From Chondrus crispus (taxonomy: Eukaryota > Rhodophyta > Florideophyceae > Gigartinales > Gigartinaceae): a stretch of DNA of 64,000 nucleotides. Under the pieces are notes generated by a model. It searched no databases. It was not told where the DNA came from and saw only the letters and a program-made list of their open reading frames with translations. The stretch is from positions 188,558-252,557 of the forward strand of contig NW_005178869.1 of assembly GCF_000350225.1 (NCBI RefSeq), in the 5' to 3' direction. The position numbers and the translations under genes were made by a program. Positions 54,301-63,383 of this stretch are shown here, piece by piece (within the stretch, counting starts at the first letter, position 1; every line of letters starts with the position of its first letter).

Positions 54301-54436
54301 GGAGAGGACCTTCATATCTGGAAAATGCAGTTGGTCTAAAAGAAGAAAGTCGGGTCGGTACGTATGTAATGATTAAAATGTCAAAGAGTGAATTTTGAAA
54401 ATGTGGCTGTAAAGAACGTTAGAATCCTTGACACAA

Positions 54437-56152
54437 TTAGTTGGTGAAGAAGGGGCTGTCCGGCATATCAGCGGGCGCGATGTTGGTGTTCCTGAGCAAG
54501 AGGGCCTTCATGGTGTCCTCTCCATTCAAGGCAGCTTGGAGCCTGGGGATACCGGCGAGAATGCGCGGGTCATACTGGAACGTGTTCTCATAGTAGAAGC
54601 GGTCACCATCCCGGAAACGGCCGAACTCCTCCTCCCAGATGGCGAGCATCGTCGCGCCCATGGAGCTGCCAGGGGCGTGGTCCTCGGCCATGAGTCCGAT
54701 CCAGGCCTCGATGCTGTCGACGTCACCGTAGACGCTCTGGAGCCTGCTCTGGACGTTGGGGTCACTGGAGATGTCCGAGAAGCCTTCGACGACGGCTTCG
54801 CTTCCGCTGCGGAAGCGACTGCGGATTTCGGTGTACAGCATGACGCCATTGTCGCGGCTGCGCTGCAGATTGAGGGCGATGAGGTCGAGGCCAATGACTT
54901 CTTCGACGTTGGTGAAGAGGAAGTTGCGAAGGGCGTCAACAACCATGAGATCGATCTTCTGGGCACCGGTGTTGAGGACACCGCGGAGGATCGGTTCAAT
55001 CCCCTCGGCCATGATCGGGCCCACGCCGGCGAAGAAGGTCATGGTGAGGTCGAGCGGGGTCAAAGGAGTCAAGCCTGGTCCGAGGCGAGTGATCTCGTTG
55101 TTGACAAGTGTATGGCCGACGCGGAAGGAGGCGGTGGTGAAGAGGATACTGGCGGTGGGGTCCGTGGTTGGGCTGAAGCCTGCGTAGGGGGGAAGGGTGC
55201 GTCCAGTGATGGCGGGGTACCACTCGTCGAAGACGATCCTCTGGAACTGGGCGATGTTGACCTGGCGCGAGTTGTTGAAGATTTCCTCATCGTTCATTTC
55301 CGGGAAGGCGGCTTTGATCTCGCGGGCGATGTCGTTGTGCTCACGGAGGAAGACGGTGTGGATTGTGGTGAGGACGGGGTGCTCGTTGGAGCGGGCGTCA
55401 CCGGCGACGAAGAAGTTAGCGGAGGGGGAGGGCTCGTTGGACAGGCCCAGGGTGTTGAGCGGGAGGAGATCGTTAGGGCTGGTCTTGAGCTCGCCGTCGA
55501 CGAAGGAGCGCAGAGCGTCGGAGCGAGCCTTACTGGGCCCGTAGACGGAGTCCAGATCCATGGCGGAGGTGAGGATGTTGATGGCGCGCTCGACGCCCGG
55601 CTCGAGGCGGAGCTCCTCTCGCTCAGAGCGGAAGAACATGAGCTGGGAGCCGGAGATGTTAGCCATGATGGGGTCGTCGGCGGGGACATCGATGAAGGCG
55701 GGCTCAGCGATAGTGCCCTCGGCGCCGTTGTTGGTCGGGGTGGAGGCACAGGTGTGGTCAATGAGCTGCCCGAAGAAGGTGACGAGCTCGTTCAGGCCGC
55801 GCGGCTCACGGATGTCCATAGTCTGGGTGGTGAGGCCGTTGGAGATGAGCCTAGGGGATGGGAGCTCGCCAGAGAAGAGGAGCTCGGGCGGGCTCTCCAG
55901 AAAGTAGGAGAAGTGCGGCAGACCAGCGGAGCCCTGCGTGCGGCTGATCTCGGTGGCATTATTGGTGCAGGTGCCGTCGAAGGTGCGGAAGCGGGGATCA
56001 CACTGGGCCATGCTACGAGTCTCGAAGACTGCGCTCTGGGGGCCGACGGCGTCAAAGGCCTCGCTGTCAGCTGGGCCGTTGCCACTGGTAGGCTGGGCCA
56101 CGATGGAGCCCAGCAGGCAAACAAGGGTAAAGGTGGCGATGGCTTTTTTCAT
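54437..56152 (-). CDS. secreted animal-type haem peroxidase
   Basis: 571 residues, one exon. Residues 1-20 are a signal peptide (MKKAIATFTLVCLLGSIVAQ), so the enzyme is exported or enters the secretory path. The An_peroxidase domain spans most of the rest. The distal haem His is H133 (FFGQLIDHT), the Ca-binding/loop motif is SAMDLDSVYGPS (about 196-207), the catalytic Arg is R270 in LREHNDIARE, and the proximal haem ligand is H347 in FRVGHTLVNNEI. All key residues are present, so it should oxidise substrates, possibly halides or phenolics, with hydrogen peroxide. Such peroxidases are known in red algae, where oxidative and halogen defence is likely; the substrate here is not shown. It starts at ATG 56152; upstream there is a CT-rich leader and a TTAAAAG box near 56255. 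A nearly identical partial copy lies at 63384-64000. Confidence 0.93.
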   Translation of the reverse strand: MKKAIATFTLVCLLGSIVAQPTSGNGPADSEAFDAVGPQSAVFETRSMAQCDPRFRTFDGTCTNNATEISRTQGSAGLPHFSYFLESPPELLFSGELPSPRLISNGLTTQTMDIREPRGLNELVTFFGQLIDHTCASTPTNNGAEGTIAEPAFIDVPADDPIMANISGSQLMFFRSEREELRLEPGVERAINILTSAMDLDSVYGPSKARSDALRSFVDGELKTSPNDLLPLNTLGLSNEPSPSANFFVAGDARSNEHPVLTTIHTVFLREHNDIAREIKAAFPEMNDEEIFNNSRQVNIAQFQRIVFDEWYPAITGRTLPPYAGFSPTTDPTASILFTTASFRVGHTLVNNEITRLGPGLTPLTPLDLTMTFFAGVGPIMAEGIEPILRGVLNTGAQKIDLMVVDALRNFLFTNVEEVIGLDLIALNLQRSRDNGVMLYTEIRSRFRSGSEAVVEGFSDISSDPNVQSRLQSVYGDVDSIEAWIGLMAEDHAPGSSMGATMLAIWEEEFGRFRDGDRFYYENTFQYDPRILAGIPRLQAALNGEDTMKALLLRNTNIAPADMPDSPFFTN

Positions 56153-57586
56153 GGTGAGTGAAATGTGGTTGAGAGAGATGAGGCTGCCGGGTTGAGGCTG
56201 GTGAGCTGATGTGGAGATGGAAGGATGGAAGGAGGCGGGCGGCGGGGGCGGCTTTTAAGTTGTGTGGAGGAAGGCCGGGAGATTCAGAAGTAGCTCGATT
56301 TTAACATTTCCCCGCTTGGACATCCTCCGCACGCAGCCGGGGGACGGCTCAGCACGGCAACGCGGTTGAAGTTGCCAGCGGGAGGACAACGAAGCCGGGC
56401 CTCCCCGGCCGGCTTGGGATTGTGCTTATGTGGCGGGGGTAAAGTCGACGTGTATTCCCACCGCTTCAAGTGGTTCGGGATGGAAATGTGTGTGAATAAA
56501 TTGTGGCGGACAGCAAGGGTTGCAGCAAGACTTGTGCACGAAAAAGAGTCTGGTGGGCCTCCGTCGGTTGAGGAATTGTGAAAAGAGTTAGCGTTCCGCT
56601 TTCCGCATACGTGTGACGTAACGACTTATACGTTACGGCGCGCGCGTGCCACAGGCCGTTTCCAAACGCCACACGAAGGTTCCAACGCGGACGACTCGTT
56701 CGACGCGCGCATGTGCGCGGTTCCCGGTCGATGATTGAGGAGAAATGATCACATCGAAGTGATGCCCATTCTGCGAGCTCTGCACTGCAGATGATAACGG
56801 TAGAGAGAGTCGACGAGAAGGCAACACGGGCCGTAGAGTTGTATTAAGAGGCTTTGGACAAGAATGATATCGTCGGCGCAATGTTCTTTCTCCGGTCCCT
56901 CTCGATAGACGGGGCCGACCGAGTCGCCACGAACGCAGAAAGGGTCGCGAGTTGTTCTACTGAAGGACCTGCGCGAATAATCACGTCGAGTCGATGGCCC
57001 TGTTTGTTGCCCTCCTGTTAAACGGGGCGGAGGAAGTCGAGGCGAACGTAATACGGGCTTTGGAACTGCAGGAGTGCGCGACGGAGAAAAGTGGTCACCC
57101 GACGTACATGCTAGTGTCTATTGGACCATTGTCCTCATATGAGGACATTGTTCGACATATTTTATTCTTGACTTTCGCTTCCCCGACAAGAAAGAAAAAT
57201 ACAAATAAAGATACTCGCGCCATCGTACTTGACTTCTGACTTGGGACCAGAAAGGATTTTGTGAGAATTGCATGTTCTTCGTTGTCGTTTTTAGATATGT
57301 CTGGAAAAGAAGCCTTTTTAAACCACCGTAGAACCGCATGTAAAATAACTTCGAAACCAAAATCGCTAGTGTAAAATGGCACCTTGATACTCAATCTGCA
57401 TTATATTCGTAAGGTTTTTGCGCATTCAAAGCCTGCTATCCCTGTGTTCTGCAAGATGCTACAGTATTGCCGAAAACAAGCTCGTTAAGAAAATAGTTTT
57501 CAAGGTTACTTTTTGAATGTTCCATTTAATTTCTATATTTTTGCAAAAAAAAGAGCTGTCCTCATATGAAGACATCGCCGTCCCAC
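56153..57586. other. peroxidase upstream region; no gene seen
   Basis: The first 120 bases hold the leader (CT-rich on the minus strand) and a TTAAAAG core-promoter-like box. Beyond it there are only short frames without motifs. A short inverted pair CGTAACG...CGTTACG lies near 56617-56637. Confidence 0.45.
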
Positions 57587-57606
57587 ATATCCCTAGTATT
57601 CGATTC

Positions 57607-57626
57607 TATGGTTCCATATATGGGAC
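57607..57626. repeat. subterminal palindrome, left side
   Basis: GGTTCCATATATGGGACC, one mismatch from a perfect palindrome. A partial second copy (GATCCATATATGGAACC) lies near 57815-57831. Likely transposase-binding sites. Confidence 0.75.
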
Positions 57627-57894
57627 CAAACTTTTGGTGACCCATATCATCGCTTCTGTGCCTATTTAAGCTGCCATCTTCCAGAAAGTCATTGGTCCTG
57701 CTCCACTCCCCGCAATCGTGGGCAGCGAGTCGAGTGGAAGAGGTTGCAATTCCCCATTCCAATCTCATCTTTCATTGGGTTTCTTCACGTCTTCGTTCTG
57801 CCTTTTTGCTGTAGGATCCATATATGGAACCAACCAAAAAATTGAAATTTTTTATTTAATATCGGGCCACGTCGCATCTTGCGCACTACAATTG

Positions 57895-58701
57895 CTACAG
57901 AGTTCTCCTTCTCTTTGAACGTCTCGGCACCGTACGTGCAATTTCGTCCCTAACCCTTGTCCTCGAATGAGAATCCTCTTCCTCAAACCCCTCATCATCG
58001 TCCTGATCATTGGGGTCTGGCTGCGTTGATGCCCGGGCAGGTCGAGGAGTGCACCTCGGCTTTAAAACATTGGCCGAGTGCCAGAGTTCACAGCAGCTCT
58101 TGCGATTTCTGGGATAGATTCTTGTACATACAAATACATCGCAATGAACGCATTTGTACGTCGTTCTGTGTCCCCTCCACCCTGATTCATTGCCCTCAAT
58201 TCCCCTTATTCCGCATAATGCGCAATACTGTTGATCCTTTTGCTGTTTCACAACATGATTCTTGATGCTGAGTCGCAATCGCTTCCCATCAGCTCCGTTA
58301 AAAAACAGCAAGCGCTTCCGTTTTCTCCTTGCCGCGAGAGTACACAGTTTTCTCACTTCAGTGTCCGATACATCATCTATTTCTTCTCTACATATGGCAT
58401 CCGCTGTTTCCAACGATTGAGAATATATTAAGAGCTCTCTAGAAACCTCGTAAACAAAATCCGCAAGTGATTCTACCTGATTAACTGAGTGCCGATAAGA
58501 CGTTAAACTCTGGAAGGCCTGTTTGCTCTCCAACAAATCCTTCTTCTGTTCCATTCGCCATGCGATAAAAGAATTAATGGCCAGTGTTTTAAACGTTTGT
58601 GTGACAACTTTTTGCTCCCACTTCATTGATGAAGTCGATGAGCGTAATATCGCGCGAGCCTGAGCGCTCCCGTCAACCCCACCCTTAGTGCGGGAGTACA
58701 A
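57895..58701 (-). CDS. piggyBac transposase C-terminal part with Cys-rich zinc domain
   Basis: 268 codons, overlapping the end of the upstream frame in a different phase. Residues 5-10 read TKGGVD, the conserved last catalytic motif of piggyBac transposases, followed by SSMKWEQKVVTQTFKTLAIN and SFIAW, the usual KWW...vNafily region. Residues about 158-210 form a Cys/His-rich domain (YCALCGIRGIEG, TTYKCVHCDVFVC, SCCELWH) like the C-terminal zinc domain of piggyBac. The tail is acidic then basic (PRRSKRRRTL). It has no convincing start of its own: the first codon of the open frame is TTG, and the GGVD motif is almost at the start, so it is best read as the end of the upstream protein. Confidence 0.8.
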   Translation of the reverse strand: MYSRTKGGVDGSAQARAILRSSTSSMKWEQKVVTQTFKTLAINSFIAWRMEQKKDLLESKQAFQSLTSYRHSVNQVESLADFVYEVSRELLIYSQSLETADAICREEIDDVSDTEVRKLCTLAARRKRKRLLFFNGADGKRLRLSIKNHVVKQQKDQQYCALCGIRGIEGNESGWRGHRTTYKCVHCDVFVCTRIYPRNRKSCCELWHSANVLKPRCTPRPARASTQPDPNDQDDDEGFEEEDSHSRTRVRDEIARTVPRRSKRRRTL

Positions 58702-61178
58702 CTTTGAGAAGCATGCTTAAAAAGCTTCAATGGAGGAAAAGCGTCCTTTTGTTTGACGTATTTGTTCACGAGTTGCCAGAATTGTAACCTCGACTTAATT
58801 ATACGGCTTGTTGCGGCGTCACTGAACGTAGGAGGACTGGGTTCTTCTTGGTGCGCCCATGAGACCACAGGCTGCGCAACTGCTGCCAAGGCGGCATGAC
58901 AGTTATCTAAAATAGCATCCGTGCAGTGTACGAGAGCAGTATAAATCACTCCAGCTTCGGAGGCTGAGACATAGATCACATAATTAACTCTAAGGACCAC
59001 CATTTGATGTAGTAGCTGCCCGACATGATCATCAGGAATGTAGTGCGTAAATGAAGACTCTCCAACTTCGCATTTAACCACATCCGCCGTTGCCAGGGAC
59101 AGTGCCCGATCTAGACTGATTTGAGCAACACTAGTCTTGATTTCCACCGATGCTAGATGATTGTTCGGTCCCTCTGAAACGTCTCCCTGCATTCCAAGCG
59201 CATGGAGATCAATTAATGCTACACCATCAGGAGAGCAAGCCAACCAGTCCTCTCCTTTCTTGGCAAGCATGCCACACTCATACAAGCACTTAACAAAGTC
59301 CCTAGAAGCTAGTGAAGCAATGACTGCTGACTCATTAGCTGTTCCACGCATCATTGGTTCACTCGATCGACTCGAACTGAACCATGTCTTGACAAAAGAC
59401 TGCAGTATTTTTTGTAGGGTCTGTTCCGTACTCTGTCCTACATTAGAATCCATTCCAATAATGTTTCTTACTTCGTTGTTATTGCACAGAATTTTCCCAG
59501 CACTTGTCCCGGTTACACGAAACTGACGTAAAACGAACCAGTCAGCACATCTCTGGTCAATTGTTAACACAATGCAGTTGGCCAATAGACGGCGTTCCAT
59601 TTCATCCTTAAGGTCGCATGTGTCCGGCGGTGGGCACAATATCCTTCCGTTGTCAGTTCTCTTTGAAAACATTTTGTTATTTAAAGCTGCCGTCTTGGGG
59701 ACCGCAACCCATGTCTCCAAACTGGCTGAGACATTTGAGGGTACAGTGTACAGAAAACGTATGATCCGGCTGAACTTGTCAGTTCCTTTTTCCCTCACTG
59801 CGACTGCTGTGACTTTGAACCTACTGGCCGAGGTATCATTGCGATTTTCACGAACTTTAAATGTTTTAACAGCCCACCAGGACCGGGGTCCCTCCTCCGG
59901 GTCGTCGTTTATAACAAACGCACGGGGACGATCGAGTAGACCACTTGTAGCACCACTATAGTCGAGAGTACTGTCATGATTGAGGGGCTGGTCTGGTGTG
60001 TTGTGCTCCTCCTCAGGCATTTGTGCACAATTTCTGTCACTTTCCTCGTCTTCTCCGGAAACCTCTTCTTCATTTCGCATAACATTCAAGTACGACTTTC
60101 CTACAAATGGATGACACTGTAAAAGGTGCTCTGGCATAATCATTATAGATCCAATCCTATGTCGGAGCAATTCTCGCATCAGGGAAACCTTCCCGTATCC
60201 ACGGTCGGCTGTTAGAATGAAACTATGTACGCTCCGTTCACCCCTACCTTCTAGGACAGACTCGACTAAGCTGTACACATTACTGCTTTGCGAAATTCCT
60301 CGGCGACGAAAGCGAACCATTAATGTAATCCGAAAAAGAGCGTCAGCTATTGCATCAGCTGCATGGCCTTCGCGATCGGCCTTTCTGCTACTGAGTGTCT
60401 TAACCTGGTTGTCAGCAGCACGAGTGCCGTACAAGTCGTCGTCAAGGGTGGCCAAAGTATACGTTGGTGAGACAAAAAATTTGCATGTCTGCCTGAATGC
60501 CGTGTTCTCGAACTGCGTCAAAAGCTGAGTCTGGTCCCTTTGTGCCAACCACGTTGTGCCACCATCCCTCCCTCGGCCTGTCGGCGAGAAGGCAAGTACG
60601 TTGTTACAAATAAAGCGAACTCGGTCCAGGGTAGGTGGGTTGCAGCCCTCGTTCCTTAATAACTGTATGGTCTTCAAAAAACTAAACCCTGTACAGTGGG
60701 AGAGCAGGAAGACGGACAGAAACCGATACATGTCAGGCAGTGTTATCCGTGTAGTTTCTATCCTGTGTAGGCAAATTTGTTCATTAAGCCAACCTTGGCA
60801 GGTCTTGAGCAGCTCGTCCATGAAAAGAACAACATATCCTGCTCTCGATGATGGTAACTGACGGGCTGCTCGTTCGACAATTAGTCTCTCCATAGCCGAC
60901 AAACAAAACAAGCGCGCACGTTCTTCAATAACATCGCTGACAAAAACATCTTCAAGTAGCAAGCGTTCCGTTGCGATGTTAGAAATGCGCCGCCCTCTAG
61001 TCGGATCCCGACCATCCTGAAAAGTTCTTTTTGTTCCACCACGACCACGACCGCGACCGCGACCGCCACGACCACGCCCACTTCCACGCCCTCGGCCTCT
61101 AACCCTCGTCCCGCGCCCTCTCGTGCGCTCTACACTGCTTGACGGGGTGTGGTGGTGATCGGGAAGGATGGTAGCCAT
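58623..61178 (-). CDS. piggyBac-type transposase fused to a YqaJ-like nuclease
   Basis: 851 residues. 19-60: Arg-Gly-rich tail likely binding nucleic acid. 150-360: first part of a piggyBac RNase-H-like domain, with Asp 246-248 (LATLDDDLYG) and Asp325 (FILTADRGYGKVSLMRELL), followed by IGSIMIMP. 550-745: a YqaJ/lambda-exonuclease-like domain: FRVTGTSAGKIL, MMRGTANESAV (E616), WLACSPDGV (D651), VEIKTS (E679-x-K681) and DHVGQLLHQMVVL (Gln725), which is the full D...ExK...Q set of that nuclease family. The remaining catalytic piggyBac motif (GGVD) is in the overlapping frame 58701-57895, so the nuclease seems to sit inside the transposase fold. The two frames overlap by 79 bases; one frameshift near 58705-58720, an intron or programmed shifting could explain it. 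Confidence 0.82.
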   Translation of the reverse strand: MATILPDHHHTPSSSVERTRGRGTRVRGRGRGSGRGRGGRGRGRGRGGTKRTFQDGRDPTRGRRISNIATERLLLEDVFVSDVIEERARLFCLSAMERLIVERAARQLPSSRAGYVVLFMDELLKTCQGWLNEQICLHRIETTRITLPDMYRFLSVFLLSHCTGFSFLKTIQLLRNEGCNPPTLDRVRFICNNVLAFSPTGRGRDGGTTWLAQRDQTQLLTQFENTAFRQTCKFFVSPTYTLATLDDDLYGTRAADNQVKTLSSRKADREGHAADAIADALFRITLMVRFRRRGISQSSNVYSLVESVLEGRGERSVHSFILTADRGYGKVSLMRELLRHRIGSIMIMPEHLLQCHPFVGKSYLNVMRNEEEVSGEDEESDRNCAQMPEEEHNTPDQPLNHDSTLDYSGATSGLLDRPRAFVINDDPEEGPRSWWAVKTFKVRENRNDTSASRFKVTAVAVREKGTDKFSRIIRFLYTVPSNVSASLETWVAVPKTAALNNKMFSKRTDNGRILCPPPDTCDLKDEMERRLLANCIVLTIDQRCADWFVLRQFRVTGTSAGKILCNNNEVRNIIGMDSNVGQSTEQTLQKILQSFVKTWFSSSRSSEPMMRGTANESAVIASLASRDFVKCLYECGMLAKKGEDWLACSPDGVALIDLHALGMQGDVSEGPNNHLASVEIKTSVAQISLDRALSLATADVVKCEVGESSFTHYIPDDHVGQLLHQMVVLRVNYVIYVSASEAGVIYTALVHCTDAILDNCHAALAAVAQPVVSWAHQEEPSPPTFSDAATSRIIKSRLQFWQLVNKYVKQKDAFPPLKLFKHASQSCTPALRVGLTGALRLARYYAHRLHQ

Positions 61179-61372
61179 CTCAGGTTGTTTTGATATGGAC
61201 TCTGATACCTTGCGAGGTGCAGATCAAGCTTTACTTTGCCAACACGAAAAATTGAACATTCCGGCAGCTCATCTTACTGTCAGCTACAGGCTGGAGGGTT
61301 CAGAAAAGGAAACCTATGTGCGTATACAGCGCTATCGGTCCGCCAAGTCAGGCTTTATTCGGCCCTATGGTT

Positions 61373-61442
61373 CCATATATGGAACCGTAGGGCTTTTGTT
61401 GTTTTTTTGAAAACCTGTTATGGTTCCATATATGGAACCATA
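61373..61442. repeat. two perfect 18-bp palindromes, right side
   Basis: GGTTCCATATATGGAACC occurs twice, starting near 61375 and 61422, both with flanking TAT/GTA or TAT/ATA. Symmetric to the left-end copies of the piggyBac element. Confidence 0.85.
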
Positions 61443-61489
61443 GCAATACTAGGGATATGAGAACAATTAAGTTATAGAGAGGAAGGATA

Positions 61490-61960
61490 ATTATTTGCCG
61501 AGTGTTCAGGGCAGTGCTGATTTTTACCTGACACTTGACAAGTCCTGTAAATATTTTTGGCATTTCCAACAGCTCCCATTCTCCTCCAGTGCAGGCGGTT
61601 ACAGATAGGACTCGCGCAATAGTGCCGAATTGAGTAATTCCACGAGTGAGTAATGCAGGGGTTTCTCGGTAAACACAGGTTATCATACCTTGCATTGCTG
61701 TTAGACAGCTGTCCAAGACAGGGATCAAGTCGACGCAGCCGACGATGCTCAACAGTAAACGGATCAACATTGCCTCCATACTGCACATATCCTTTCCGTC
61801 TTACTCGAGTGAAACGCAAGGGCACCAACACAACCACAACGAGGGTGCAGTTCGTCATTTGCGTTGTGCAGAACGCGCGTTGCTGGCTGCACAAGCTGAG
61901 CAGAGTCGTTCCAAGAGGCGCCAGACGCTTGTAAATGAGTATTTTGTGTGACCCCATTCA
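61490..61960 (+). pseudogene. C-terminal remnant of a Tigger-like transposase
   Basis: The end of the frame at 61745-61951 reads VRHLRCAERALLAAQAEQ then RRQTLVNEYFV. This lines up with the C-terminal tail in miniature element B (SHLRSAKRAFLEARHERQ, QQTLITEFW). The upstream 250 bases keep no continuous frame. The piggyBac element lies immediately to its left. Confidence 0.6.
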
Positions 61961-62956
61961 TATTTAGTTTCATTAGTGCAAGATGCGAGTATTGCATGTT
62001 GTTGGAACCTTACATGAGGGTGCACTACTCGATGATGTTGACTGTATGTGGAAATTGCATGTGAATTGTGCTGTGCTACAGTACTGTTATCAATTCATTC
62101 TGACACCGTGCTACGCGTTCATTTTATGTACGTGCCGCAGCTAAGGCCCTGCCAAGTGTTTCCAAATCCTTTTGCTATGCCAGAAATAGTTTGCGTACAA
62201 CAATCTCAACTACTGTACTATCAGTCCTTCGAAGTGTCAGTGGCGGAATGTTTTGGCCAATCCGATCCAAATGCAGTTTGTTTCAGCTTGCCTTCCAAAT
62301 ATTTTTATTCAAATGATTTTGGGAAATGCAGATCACAATTCGGGGCGTTCCTCAAGTTTTGGCCTTTTAGAGATTGCCGAAAGTCTGTTCGGCCTGCAAA
62401 ACGTCTTTTCCGCTTATTAAATGTCACAGATGAGAAGCAGCCCAGTGAAGATGTAAGAAAGCAGAGAAGGGCAGGGCAAGTCAAATAGAGTTTCTGCCAC
62501 TGTACTATACATGCACCAGAAGCCAGCTGAAAGAAAGATGCGTTCACTATATCGGCCCTGCAGAGGACCCCCCTTTTGCGGTGTATATGTGAGGGATTGC
62601 GATAAATTTCTTGATGCGTTTCTTGTCGTCTTTCGTCTACAAATCAAAACCAAAATGCTGCAATTGCATTATTTCTTTTTCCTACTCTTCTTCCGCTGGG
62701 ACAAATACACCCCTTTTCTGATTGACCCTACTCGTGCCGCTACTTTATGAGTTGCATGTGCGCAAAGGAAGAAAAAATCACACCGCAGATCATCATGGTA
62801 CACGTTTTTCGTTCACAGTTCTTGAGGGACACACGGAGCCGCACAAAAGAGGCAAACGTGGGCAAGAGAACCGAGGATGGGGGAATATACTGCAGGCTGG
62901 CGGGGTGGCTGCCAGGGGTTGCAGGGGAAGATGGTGCGCCTTGTGAGAGGCGTGGG
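61961..62956. other. no firm gene seen
   Basis: One plus-strand frame of 146 codons (62048-62488, MEIACELCCATVLLSIHSDT...) has no motif I recognise and lies in low-GC DNA. It could be chance or part of a spliced gene. Nothing else is supported. Confidence 0.3.
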
Positions 62957-63017
62957 GGCCTTCCATATCTGGAAGGTGCAGCTGGTCTAAAAGAAGAAAG
63001 TCGGGTCGGTACGTATT
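62957..63017. repeat. duplicate of the peroxidase 3' flank
   Basis: This matches 54307-54363 (shared TCTAAAAGAAGAAAGTCGGG and TCGGTACGTAT) with a handful of differences. It marks the downstream edge of the duplicated peroxidase unit. Confidence 0.8.
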
Positions 63018-63383
63018 TGTGGTGCAAGGAACGATGACTCTGTTTTACTGAGGCTAGCGGACGAGGCTCTAATAAGAGGCGGCGGCGGAGGCACGGAGCC
63101 GCTGTCTATCTGTGTGACACCTGTGGTGCGTGTATGCGTGTCCTAGGTGTGTGTGCTGTACATGGGAATCATGACAGAGTGGAGGCACTGCGACCATAGA
63201 GCGACAGAAACAGGACATGGGAATCATGACACTCCCCCCGTCGCTGTGTGGTCGCTGTACGACTGTGTGTGCGGGGGGGTGGGTGGGGGTGCGGCGATGA
63301 TTTTGAGTTTCGCCGTGAGCTTGCGGAAGGGATCTGTCCTGAGTGGTTTCGTCAGGATGTCCGCGAGCATGTCCGCGCTTGGG
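63018..63383 (-). mobile_element. Ty1/copia remnant: pol end, polypurine tract and 3' LTR
   Basis: 63018-63231 is LTR-like (TGTGGTGCAAGG to AATCATGACA, TG...CA on both strands). It is preceded on the minus strand by a G-run polypurine tract (GACGGGGGGAG, 63232-63242). Upstream of that, the minus strand encodes the copia pol C-terminal signature (DMLADILTKPLRTDPFRKLT). Only this end is present, and it abuts the peroxidase copy directly at 63384. Broken. Confidence 0.8.

Larger units (their letters stand above)
57591..61454 (-). mobile_element. piggyBac-superfamily DNA transposon with ATAT target duplication
   Basis: 3864 bp. The ends are inverted: CCCTAGTATT at 57591-57600 and AATACTAGGG at 61445-61454, and after a short unequal gap both continue into TATGGTTCCATATATGG. 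Both ends are flanked by ATAT (57587-57590 and 61455-61458). piggyBac ends start CCYT; the usual target is TTAA, here ATAT. The two minus-strand frames inside (61178-58623 and 58701-57895) carry the transposase. Four copies of an 18-bp palindrome around GGTTCCATATATGGAACC lie near the ends. Confidence 0.88.

Noticed and set aside
54428-56161. 577-codon frame on the plus strand
   Set aside because: Exact complement of the peroxidase gene; its Glu/Gly/Val-rich composition is a shadow of the GC-rich coding strand, and the minus strand has signal peptide and haem motifs.
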